A stretch of DNA of 64,000 nucleotides, from NCBI RefSeq assembly GCF_000372725.1, contig NW_005200981.1, positions 43,335 to 107,334 of the forward strand, in the 5' to 3' direction. Shown here in pieces: positions 53,790 through 63,623 of the stretch. Position numbers and translations under genes: made by a program. The notes beneath the pieces are model-generated. The model ran no database searches. It was not told the DNA's origin and worked only from the letters and a program-made list of their open reading frames with translations. Each line of letters starts with the position of its first letter. The first letter of the stretch is position 1. This DNA is from Emiliania huxleyi CCMP1516. Lineage: Eukaryota > Haptophyta > Isochrysidales > Noelaerhabdaceae.

Positions 53790-53892
53790 AGGCGGCGACG
53801 ACGCGCTCACCTCAGTCGAACCGCGGCAGCGACGACGCGCTCACCTCAGTCGAACCGCGGCAGCGACGACGCGCTCACCTCAGTCGAACGCG
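53790..53892 (+). repeat. 34-bp tandem repeat x3
   Basis: Three near-exact copies of CGACGACGCGCTCACCTCAG then TCGAACCGCGGCAG, immediately upstream of the metalloprotease ATG. It may be part of the promoter or leader. Confidence 0.85.
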
Positions 53893-54120
53893 GCGGCTCT
53901 GCACCCTTCGTTGCGTTCGGATTTTCCGCTGCAGTTTTTCTCTTTTCTCGGCGAACCGTGTACCCCCCCTGGGAATGGGAATTCACAGTGTTGAGAACGA
54001 ACGTCTCTTTTCTTTCCCTCGGCGAGCCGTCCAACAGGTTCCGCTGCATCTCTGGGCGTGCGCAAGAGACAGGGTAGAATTCCTCGATACCTCAAACCAC
54101 AAACGTGCAAAAACAAAACA

Positions 54121-54298
54121 GGCCCCAAATTACGTGTGAGTGTTAGAGTTGTTTGGTATTGCTAAAAATCTCTCTCTCAAACGTGTACAAATACGACAAA
54201 ACAACTCTAACACTCACACGTAATTTGGGGCCTGGAGCCCTGTTCACGCGCGCGCGAGACGTGCAGACAGGGTTGCCAGGTGAGAGCGAATGGCGCGA
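54121..54298. mobile_element. Second inverted-repeat element, same family as 968-1226
   Basis: 54121-54178 (GGCCCCAAATTACGTGTGAG ... AAAAATCTCTCTCTC) and 54199-54234 (ACAACTCTAACACTCACACG then TAATTTGGGGCC) form a hairpin. 54199-54298 is an inverted copy of 1099-1196. It is a rearranged relative of the element at the left end of the window. Confidence 0.6.
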
Positions 54299-54529
54299 AA
54301 TAGAAAAAAGGGCCCGGGGGAAATTGTCCAGGGGTGCAGCGGCGGTATGGACTCTCCGCGGTAGTCTCCTCTATCACAAAATCCTCCCTCATACAACAAC
54401 ATACATGTACGTACTCTCTAGAGCGTGAAAAAGCGTTCCGCGGCCCGCAGCGTCCGGTCGAGGGCGCCGAGGGAAACGCGCCCTCGAGCCTCGTCCACGG
54501 GCTACAAGCGGCCGTTCACTCAGGCGCGC

Positions 54530-57500
54530 CGTTGCCGCTTCCGATCCGAGTCCTGATCCCCTTGCCGCCCTTCACCGCCCGTTGGCTGTACGCGCCCGGC
54601 GGCGCGGCCTTCTGGCGTGAGCACCTACTCACGGCCTGGTGCTGTGAAGAGACGGTGCTCGCACCAGTGCGCGACTCGCCCTCCAATCGCGTGAGCACGT
54701 AGCGCGCGTCCTCCTGCCAACCAAAGGGGGGGGGGGGGGTGTCACTCCAAGAGGTCTCCACGACTCCCGTCCTCGGCACCGGAACAGGAGCACTCGGGTG
54801 AGCCATGCGTGGGGTGTGTGCACGCATGCCTGCAACCAGAGCGGAACCAGAGCTCGCTTCTCTTTCCCGAGCACCGTCACGGCGTCCTGTTCACAGCTTC
54901 ACGCCGGCCGTGAAAATGCCTGTTCTCAGCCCCTCGTCTGCGCGGCGCCGCGACGGCGTCCTGGCGGTAGAGCGCGAGGTCGTCGTCGCCGCGTGTGATG
55001 GCGGAGCCTACTCACAGACAGAAGGCTTCCCAATGGTTTGCTACAGGCGGCGCGGCGGCGCGGCGGCGGCGCCGTTCTCGCGTGCGTGCTTCACGATCGC
55101 GTCTCGCCCGACACCCGCCTACCTCTCCAAGACCGCCAGATCACCCGAGATTCAGCGAGATTGCGCGAAGCCTCGCTCGCCTCCCGCCTATCCGCAGCCG
55201 GCGCAGCATGTTCGAGGATCCGCTCATAAACACCGCAAAGTGTCGCTGCTTGCGACCTGCTCGCGCGCCGATCCCGAGAGCGCGTGCAACGCCTAGGGGC
55301 AGACGCAGTGCAGAGTCACTAGCCTGCGTGAGGTGAGAGGGGGCGCGGGCGAGTGAAGCGAAGGACCGTGAGCACGTCGTAGCGCAGAGAACCCGGCTTG
55401 GGCGCCCATGAAGCTGCCGGGTCATCTCCCTCCTCCTCCTCCTCCTCGCTCTCCTCCTCACCACCCTCGTCCTCCTCGTCGTCGTCCTCCGCCTCGCCGA
55501 TCGCCCGCGCGTAAGCGACCGCCGCCTCCACCGCCGAGTCAAAGTTGCCGAGGTATCGGTTCGTCGACCGTGTACCAGAGTTGGTGTACCGCGCCTCGAA
55601 GCGGTCAGAGTTGGTGGCCTGTCGTACGCCCTTGTAGCCGCTGCTGCTGCGGCTGGAGAGGTGCAGCCGCAACCCTTCGGCCTCCGTCACCGGCCCCTCG
55701 CTCTCCTGCTCCCCCTCGCCGCCCTCCTCCTCGTCGCCCTCCTCCGCCGCCGCCTCGCCGACTGCCAGCGCATACGCCACCGCCGCCTCCACCGCCGAGT
55801 CGAAGTAGCCGAGGAAGAGGCTGCGCCCGTCCCGCGTGCAGCTCGCTCGAAAGCGGCCTTTCTGCAAGCACACGCCCTTGTAGCCGGTGCTCGCGCGCCG
55901 TGAGAGGTGCAGCCTCAGCCCCTCCGCCTCTGTTGCCACCGGCGCCTCGCCCTCGCCGCCCTCCTCGCCCTCGAGGACTAGGTGTGATGAGGTCGCTGCC
56001 TCGGAGGTCGCCGCAGAGTGGCGCGTGCGCTCGGAGTGCAGGGCGGGCGGTGCGGAGGCGGACGGCGGTGCCTCGGCCTGCAGCGCGGTGGCAGACGAGG
56101 GGCGGGGGGCGAGGGGTGAGGTGAGGGCCGAGGGAGGAGATTCTCTGTTGATCTGGGCGAGTCGTGTCCATCTCGGAAGCTCTCGGCTACACATTCACCA
56201 AGATCTCGACGTGGTTCTCGTCGAGCGTGTGGGGAAACGTACGGCCGTCCTGGGCGTAAAACACGTCGAAGCGGACGGTCAGGCCGCCCCCGCGCCTGCT
56301 CACGGGTGCAGCTGTGAAGAGACGCCGTTCACGCGCATGCGGCTGGTGGGGCGGTTGCGGCGCCGCGCGAGCTCCGGCGGGTCACAGCGCATGACGGTAC
56401 CGCGCTCGAAGCGGCCGCTGCCCCTTGCGGCGGCTTGATTGGAGCCGATCCGCAGCATGGACGGTGTCCACCACACGCGCACGACAGCGCCGGCGCGGAT
56501 CTCATGGTGCGACGCCTGCTCACCGCTGCTGGCGTGAAAGAGGCTTGTTTTTCACAGTGCGGCCGGCCTCGTTGGCGTGAGCGGAGCCTTTGCGTGTGGG
56601 TTGTACGGGTTCTGCAGCACAGGCGCCTCCCCCTCGCCCTCGCAATCCTCCAGCCGCTCGCCACCTCCATCGCCGCCGTCTCCGCCGCCGCCACCTCTGC
56701 CGCCACATCGCCTCATCGCCTCGAGCACCTGAGGACCAGTCAACGGCCTCACTACTGCTGGGCCGGTACCACTCAGCGCCGTCACGTCTCTGTGAGCGCC
56801 TCGTACTCCTCCAGCTCCTCCTCGTCGCCTGTTCACGGCTGCGCGCGTGAATGACGCTACCTCGGCTAACCTCGGCTAACCTCGGCCAATCTCGGCCAAT
56901 CTCGGCTAATCTCGCCGTCGTCGTGCTCGATCCGCCACAGCGCGGGCTCGTCCTCCGCCTCGCCCGGCGGAAGGTAGAGCCGCACCACTGCGCCGATGTC
57001 CTCGTGCCCCTCGAAGCGCCGCAGCAGCCGCTGGCCGACGTGGGGTCCCTGCTCACTCGAGCGTCGCAGGTGAAGGGCGCGTCTCCACAAGCCTTCGCGC
57101 GCGCAAGAGCGTAGCCGCGCCTCGGCTTGCCACTCCTCGACCTTGCCGCCCTCCGCCGTCTCGCCGCCCGCCGCAGAGCCGCCGCCGCCCTCCTCCGCCC
57201 CTTGCTGCCGCCGCTGCAGCTCCCGGCGATACCAGAGTGGGCGAGGGCGCGGGTCTGCCGTCGCCTCGAGCCGAACGGGCGCCTACACAAAATGTTGACT
57301 GCAGTCGCGGCGGCCAACAGGGTCTGCGGTCGTCTCTCGCGGGGCGGGCGCGTGTCGCTGCCGGCCCGTCGACCAGCCGAGCGGCGCGGAGGAAGTGGTG
57401 GCGGAGGAGGAAGAATCACCCCCTCCCGCCTGCCCGGCCTGCGCCTGCGAACGCGCCGGCGGCGGCGCCTCGTCCTCCTCCTCGTCCTCCCCGCCCTCCC

Positions 57501-58198
57501 TGCCCCCGCCGCCCCCGCCCATCGCGCGCAATTGTTCCGCAGCCCTGGCCTGCAGTCCGACAAGCCTCGATCAACCTCGGGCGCTGGTGGTGGTGGGAAA
57601 GTGTCGGCGGGGGAGGGGAGCAGCAGGAGCGGGGTGGCGGTCACGGCGGCGGTCGGGACAGTCGCGGCGCCTGCAGCGCAGCCAGCGCCGCCCCCCCATC
57701 GCCCGAGCCAACCGCTACCAGGGCGGAGAGCCAGCCGCGCAGCTGACCGCGCGTGCGCTCGAGCTCCTCCTAAACCGGTCCAACCCTCGGTCCGATCTCG
57801 GCCTATCTCGGCGGGCGCGCTCGCTCCCACTGCGCCTCCAGCCGTTCGCGCTCGCGCGTCGCCTCTGTCGCGCCACCCTCCTCCCCACCGCGCCACTCCC
57901 CACCGCTACCGCCGCCGCTAGCCGAAGGGGCGTGAGGCGGGCGGGGCGGAACGAAGAGTGGGGCGGCGGCGGCGGATCCCTCTGCCCTGCACTCCCCCTC
58001 CCCCTCCCCCGCCTCGACAGCCTCAATCTCCGCCTCGATCTCCATCTCGTCCTCGCTCGAGTCAGCCTGGCCGACGCACTCGACCTACGCGCCGTCTGAT
58101 CTTGCTGACACCTCGGTCAAATCCCCGCCAACCTCGGGTCACATCTCCACCTCGAGGCCGGCGGGCGTGCTCTCGAGCGCACTCACGCCCACCCCGAC
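54530..58198 (-). CDS. AP2-domain chromatin protein with Tudor-like segments (may be the 3' part of the MORC gene)
   Basis: Exons in order: VGVGVSALESTPAGLE (from 58198), SSEDEMEIEAEIEAVEA, ELERTRGQLRGWLSALVAVG, then RAAEQLRAMGGGGGGREGGE. A Tudor-like unit follows (VGQRLLRRFEGHEDIGAVVR ... ALWRIEHDDG-DEELEEYEAL), then a second (VVRVWWTPSMLRIG ... ELARGGGLTVRFDVFYAQDG). Two AP2 domains follow (LRLHLSRRASTGYKGVCLQK ... YFDSAVEAAVAYA; LRLHLSSRSSSGYKGVRQAT ... NFDSAVEAAVAYA). The end is ALYRQ-DAVTVLGKEKRALVP, EDARY-VLTPEGRAAGRVQP, and a basic RKRQRRA with stop at 54530. Short introns use GC, GT or possibly GA donors. AP2 domains bind DNA and Tudor folds read histone marks. Exon ends are partly inferred. 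Confidence 0.6.
54625..54698 (-). other. 74-nt intron with 10-bp flanking duplication
   Basis: GTGCTCACGC starts both the intron and the following exon; splicing gives EDARY-VLTPEGR. The intron ends CGTCTCTTCACAGC ... CCGTGAGTAG, the shared 3' module. Confidence 0.7.
54887..54960 (-). other. 74-nt intron, possible GA-AG, with 11-bp duplication
   Basis: CAGGACGCCGT occurs at both borders. Frame is restored as ALYRQ-DAVTVLGK only if the intron starts GACGCC. It ends GTGAACAG. A GT donor three codons later is the canonical alternative. Confidence 0.5.
56296..56366 (-). other. 71-nt GC-AG intron with shared 3' module
   Basis: GCGCGG lies at both borders. The 3' end carries CGTCTCTTCACAGC and CCGTGAGCAG. 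Splicing joins CDPPELA to RGGGLTVRFDVFY in frame. Confidence 0.65.
56855..56918 (-). repeat. Intronic (CCGAGATTAGC)n repeat
   Basis: Five to six copies, on the minus strand GCCGAGATTAGCCGAGATTG and variants with GAGGTTAG. It lies in the GC-AG intron that interrupts IEHDDG-DEELEE. Confidence 0.75.
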
Positions 58199-58239
58199 CT
58201 ACTCACAGAAGAAGCCGCGTGAAGATCGCGCGCGGGCTC

Positions 58240-58830
58240 TCAAGTGCTCAGCCCACTGCCGCCTCTTGCCTCGCTCTCGCCGCCGCCCACGGCACCAAGG
58301 GCCGCCCCGCCCTCGCCGGCGAAAGGATGGTCAAGAGGCAGCAGCGGCGAGAGCTCGACCGGCGAGAGCGCAGGCGGCGGCGGCTGCGCCGGCTCCTGCG
58401 GCTGGTGAGGCTCCAGGAGGCGGAGAAGGGGAGAGATGTCGACCATATCCGGCGCCTCAGCTCCATCGAAGGGGCGGTCCGAGCTGGAGGCAGCCGCGAC
58501 GGAGGTTTTGCCCGCCGGCGCCTCGCCGACCGCCCGCGCGTACGCCACCGCCCCCTCCACCGCCGTGTCGAAGGAGCCGAGGACGACCTTCCTTCCGTCC
58601 ACCATGTGCTTCGCCTGGAAGCGGCCAGAGGGCTGCTTGTGCACGCCCTTGTAGCCGGTCGCGTTGCTGCTGGAGAGGTGCAGTCGCAAGCCCGCCGCAG
58701 CCTCCGCCACCCGCGCCGCCCCGCTCGCCGCCGCCACTCTCGCAGCCGCAGGGCTCCGTGCTGCGCCCTGCGAAGGACGTTCGGCCTTCTGGCTCCAAAA
58801 GTTCTGCGGCAGCTTCCGCCTCCGTTTGGC

Positions 58831-58873
<43 letters not shown>

Positions 58874-61800
58874 AAGTCCCCCAAAGTCGAGGAACCAGCG
58901 GCGGCTGCCGCGGTTCCCTGCGGCTGAGCGGGCTTGCACGCCGCGCAGAACCAGTCGCCATCTGGGATGGGCTCGCCGGGCAGCAGCTCAAACTCCGCCT
59001 CGCAGCCGTCGCACACGATCGCCGTAACGATCTCTTGCGGATCTGCCGCCGCCGCAGCCGCCGCCAGCATGGCGTCCTCGGAGACGCCGCCGCCACTCGT
59101 GCTGCTGCCGCCGGCGTCGCCGGCCGCACGCGCATACGCCACCGCCGCCCCCACCGCCGTGCCGCAGTAGCCGATGTGTATCTGCCTTCCGTCCACCCTT
59201 TTCTGCGCCTGGAAACGGCCAGAGGAGTGCCGCGACACTCCTTTGTAGCCGGTGCTGCTGTTGCTGGAGAGGTGCAAATGCAAGCCCTCCGCCTCCTCCA
59301 CCGCCTCGTGGAGCACCGGCGCCGGCACCACCGCCGCTGCCGCCGCCGCCTCCGCCGCCACCGGCGCCTCGCCGACCGCCCGCGCGTTGGTGCTCGAGAG
59401 GTGCAACCGCAAGCCCTCCGCCTCCGCCACCGGCGCCGCCACCGGCGCCGTCACCGCCGCGTCCTCTGCCGCCTCTGCCGCCTCGCCGGCCGCCCGCGAA
59501 GGGGCGCCGTCCTCCTCGAGGCCGCCGGGCGCGCCTTCGCCGGCCGCAATGCGGCCGGCGACGGCGGCGGCGGCGGAGGAGAAGAAGGCGCGCAGCAGCT
59601 GCGCCGCCGCCGCCTCGACGAGGACCGCGGTCGGCTCGTCGGCCGGGTCGAACCGCCACTGAAGCTGCTCGCCGTCTGGGCGAAAGGCGGCGTGCGCGGC
59701 AGCGTCACCCGGCCGCAGCCCAACAAAGACGTGCTCGTCTGAGTCGGCATCGTCTAAGTACTGCAAGACGAACCACCCCTCGCCGCCGCCGCTTCCGCCG
59801 CCGCTTCCGCCGCCGCTTCCGCCGCCGCTTCCGCCGCCGCTTCCGCCGCCGCTTCCGCCGCCGCTTCCGCCGCCGCCGCCGATCGCACTCGGCGGACCCC
59901 AAGCACGCCTCACCGCGGCTGTGTACCACGAGGCGCCGCCGTCCTGCCCGTCGCGCCAAAGGACTTGGGCGATGCTGCCGTCTAGCACGGCGGGAGCGGG
60001 CATCAGCAGCTGCGGCAAGTCGCGCTGGGGGTCGAAGACTGTCGGCTCGAGCTCGCGCGCCTTAGCGAGGTGTAGCCGAGGTGTAAGCCGAGAAGTCAGC
60101 CGAGACGCAGCCGGGACGCAAGCCGGGACCTTTCCTGGACCTTTCCTGCCGAGTGGGACCGAGAGCTCGTGGCGGGACGCGAGCCGAGCGTGGCCGAGAG
60201 GAGGAGAGGGGCGGCAGGGAGGGCAGAGGGGCGCTGCGAGGGGCGGGAGCGGAGCGCGATCCTTGTACGTGCGTGCCGAGAGGGCGCCGTCGGGCTCGAG
60301 CCGAAGCCTGTACAGCGGCAGGCTCTGCCCTAGGCCCGTACCCGCCACGAGCTCGACCCGCCCCACGCTCGCGTCGTTGCGATCGACGGGCCGCATGCGC
60401 ACGTCCAGCTCGAGCCGCCGGGCGGGTGAGCCCGCCGCCGCACGGCCCGGTGAGTCGTCGGCGTGTGCGGCCTGCGCCGCCCGCATCGTCGCGGCCAGAC
60501 CCTGCGAGAAGCCGATGCAGGCGGATGGCTTGATCTTGTCGAAGGCGACGCCGGTCAGCGCGCAATACTTCTGCACGACGCGCGGCTTGATGAAGCTGAG
60601 CAGCTTGCGATTGGCCGCCTGAACTCGGGCAACCTCGGTCAATCTGGGGCGATCTCCAGCCACCCCCCCCCCTCCGCGGCAATCTCGAGCGTTCTGGGGG
60701 AAGCGATGATCTCGGCCAATCTCGACGGATCTGCGCTGGCCTCGAGCAGCTGGTGCAGCAGCTCGATTGTCCCGACGCTCGGGCTGTACTCTGACTTTGT
60801 GTGGTGCTGGACGAGGTAATTCTCCTGGACGAATCCGGTGATGCCGACGCCGAGCGTCGTGAGGCGGTAGGCCGCCGTGTGCGTCGCTCCGCTCACCCTT
60901 GCCTGCTGCTTGAGCTTGACGAGGGCGCGCCTGTTCACGGCTCGAGGTGTAACGAGACGGCGCGTGGGCCTCGGCTGCCGCCTGAGCTTGGCGACGACGT
61001 CATCCGGCCCTTGTGGTAGAAGAAGATGCCTGAAGAGCCATTCATGACGACCACTCAACGATGGATTCAAATCCCGTCCGCCCGTCTTGCGGCAGACGAA
61101 AATGCCCGTCTCCTCCGCCGCGAGCAGTCTCTTCTCGCCGGCGATCGCCGACTCTCCGCTGCTAGCGGCGGAGAGCACCTGCACGACCTCCTCGAAGCTG
61201 CGCGCGTAGCCGAGCGTGAGCGACGCCGCCGCGCTGCGGCTGCACTCGAGCGCCGCTCCGCCGCTCGGCCGGTCCTGTGTAAAAGATGAAGCACTCCGGT
61301 CAGCACCGAGCTCTCGAGCGCGCCGCTCCTTGGCGCTGGGCCATTCCTGCCGGTCGGCCTCCTCTCCAAACTGGCGCTGCACGTCCTCCGCGCTCGGCCT
61401 ATCGTACCCACTTGCCGCTCAAGCGCCGAAGGGGTGGCTCATCGAGCGCTGCACCCTCTCGGCGCTCGGCCTCGGCAGCGCCACAATCTCGGCTAATCTC
61501 GGCTAATCTCGGCCAATCTCGGCTAGTCTCGGCCTCGGCAGCGCCACCGTCCGGCGCATCCCGCCCTCGAGGTAGGTCGACCAGTCGCGCGGCTCGACGC
61601 GCCTGTTCACGGCTGCAGCTGTGAAGAGACGCCGCTCACAGCGTCGCGGTGTGACCCGCGCGACGCGCCGCCCGTCGATGACGATCTCCATGGTCGGCTC
61701 GACCTGTTCACAAGCTGCCGCCGATGAGCTGTGAACGCGAGCGGCGTGAACGGCATCCGCCGGCGCGGCACGACCCCCTGCCCGCTCAGCCGGAGATAGA

Positions 61801-63416
61801 GCACCTCGGCGTACGCCCGCAGCGAGCGCTGGTGCGAGAGGGGCGGCGTGGCGCCAGGCGAGCCTCGCACGACGATGTCCCCCCTGAGCCTCCGCGCCAC
61901 CGCGGCGAACTCGAGGTCCTAAACCTCGGGTGATCTCGGGTGGTCTCGGGCGATCTCGGGCAATCTCGCCACGGGCGAACTCGCGGTCCTTGCGCACGCC
62001 CCACAGGACGATGCGTGTGCCCGTGCCGCCGCTCTGCGACCAGCCTGGGGACGCGAACTCTGCGAGCAGCTCCGCCTGCTCTCGGACGCAGGTGTGAATC
62101 GACGCCGTTCACGGGGGGGCGGGCCTGAAGGGCGGCGCGGCCTCGGAGCGGAGAGGTAAAACAGCCCCCTGGCTAATCTTTGCTGATCTTGGCTGATCTC
62201 GGCTAATCTCGGCTAGTCTCGGCCTCGGAGAGGTAGGGAAGCCCCTCGCACTCTTCGAGCAGCATCTGGAGCGACGCCTCGCGCTGGCGCGTGCGCAGCG
62301 GCGCCTGGAGGGGCTCGGCGAGGTCAGCCGAGATCAGCCGAGGTCAGCCAGAGATTAGCCGAGGTCAGCCGAGATCCGCCGAGGTCGGCCGAAGTCAGCG
62401 CGTGCGCAGCGGCTGCGCCTCCTCGCTCGCGCCGGTGAGCAGAGCGTCGCGTCCCGCCTCCCACGTGCAAAGGGGCAGCCGCAGCTGGTCTGCGTCGATC
62501 GCCCTCGAGAAGGAGGAGGAGAGCAGCCCGACTGTGCGGCGACCTGGCCAGTCAACCACGAATCGATCAGGCGCCTTGATCGAGGGGAGAGGATAGCCTT
62601 CCGCTGACCTCGGCTGATCTCGGCCGACCTCGGCTGACCTCGGCTGACCTCGGCTGATCTCGGCTAGTCTCGGCCGCTGCGGTCGCGCGTGAAGACGAGA
62701 GCGTAATCTGCGAGCCGCGGCAGCGCCGTCTTCGCGCCAAACCCGTAGTGCCGGCCGCTCGACAGGTCCGTCTTGCGCGTGTACCCGATGGACATGAGCC
62801 CCTCCCGCACCTGGAGGTCGTTCACTGATTCATTCCTCGTTCACTGATTCCCATCGCGTGTCTAGCCGAATCGAGACGAGCCGCGCGCACCTGAGTGGTT
62901 TTAGCGATTGGTGAGGACATGCCGCATGAAAGACGGCCGTCGCCCTCGCGCGCGCCTCGCGCTCACTCATGCCGCGGCCGTCGTCCGAGAGGACTAGCAC
63001 GGACTGAAGGCACCTGGCTCTCATGACAAGGGACGGTCAGAGAGCGAGGGCGGGCGGAGACATGGACAGCTCGCAGTCCACGCCTCGCGCTCTTGCCACG
63101 TCGACTCGGCCGAGAGGCGGATGAAATGCGCAGCGAGCGCGCCTTGGACTCGCGTGCATTGTCGAAGACGTCGCCGAACGCAGACATCGCCGACGTGTGG
63201 GTCTGCGCGTTGTCCTCGAGAAAGGTGTGATTGACCTGCGGAGTGAGCACGGCAGGGCGTGTTTTTGCAGGCGGCGGTTTGACACGAACTCTCGCGGCTC
63301 TGACCAAAGATGCATCTGACCAAAGTACTCCCTCTGCTCGCCTGGAAGGTCGGCAGCCGCGCCGCCGGATGGTCATCTTCATCATCGGACTCCGCAAAGA
63401 CCGCCGTCACGTCCAT
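58240..63416 (-). CDS. MORC-family GHKL ATPase fused to Tudor-like, AP2 and PHD domains
   Basis: ATG at 63414-63416 (MDVTAVFAESDDEDDH). GHKL motif N reads HTSAMSAFGDVFDNARESKA near 63190-63130; motif I is VLVLSDDGRGMSEREA near 62990. MORC landmarks follow: GYTRKTDLSSGRHYGFGAKT and DYALVFTRD, RTVGLLSSSFSRAID, GTRIVLWGVRKDREF, HQRSLRAYAEVLYLRLSGQG, EIVIDGRR-VEPRDWSTYL, SGIFFYHKGRM, GVGITGFVQENYLVQHHTKS. Downstream are a Tudor-like part (VLWRDGQDGGASWYTAAVRR ... WFVLQYLDDADSDEHVFVGL) interrupted by (GGGS)n, an AP2 domain (STGYKGVSRHSSGRFQAQKR), a PHD finger (VCDGCEAEFEL...DGDWFCAACKP) and another AP2 (ATGYKGVHKQPSGRFQAKHM). MORC ATPases compact or silence chromatin. A further splice acceptor at 58199 suggests the gene may continue into the 54.5-58.2 kb part. 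Confidence 0.7.
59796..59880 (-). repeat. (GGGS)n-encoding minisatellite
   Basis: Seven tandem 12-bp units (CCGCCGCTTCCG on the plus strand) encode a Gly-Gly-Gly-Ser linker splitting the Tudor-like part of the MORC protein. Confidence 0.9.
61486..61535 (-). repeat. Intronic (CCGAGATTAGC)n repeat
   Basis: Four to five copies in a MORC-gene intron; same motif family as 56855-56918 and 62585-62672. Confidence 0.75.
61603..61668 (-). other. 66-nt GC-AG intron with 8-bp duplication
   Basis: GCGCGTCG begins both the intron and the next exon. Splicing gives EIVIDGRR-VEPRDWSTY. The 3' module is CGTCTCTTCACAGC ... CCGTGAACAG, nearly identical to the one at 56296-56332. Confidence 0.7.
62585..62672 (-). 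repeat. Intronic (CCGAGATCAGC)n repeat
   Basis: About seven copies, minus strand AGCCGAGATCAGCCGAGGTC. Related blocks lie at 62320-62400, 62170-62225 and 61920-61972, each in a different MORC-gene intron. Confidence 0.8.
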
Positions 63417-63623
63417 CACGCCGCTCGGCCCGGCCGCTCCGCCGGGCGGGGCGGCAAGTGGGTGTGAGGCGGCCTGCATTACATGTGTGAGGCGGCCTGT
63501 CCACAAATAAAGCCTGTCCACCTGTTTTTCACACCTTTGAAAAGGCCGTTCAAACGCACCCTCTCGCCCCATGCAGCCGGCTGCTTGCTGGTGGCACTAG
63601 GGCCGCTGGGACGCGCAAGAAGA

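Noticed and set aside
57958-60622. Long plus frames (594 aa, 233 aa)
   Set aside because: Antisense of the AP2/PHD/MORC gene; Arg/Pro/Ser-rich without motifs.
61048-61075. tRNA-like box B (GGATTCAAATCCC)
   Set aside because: No matching A box, acceptor stem or anticodon arm nearby; it lies within the MORC gene.
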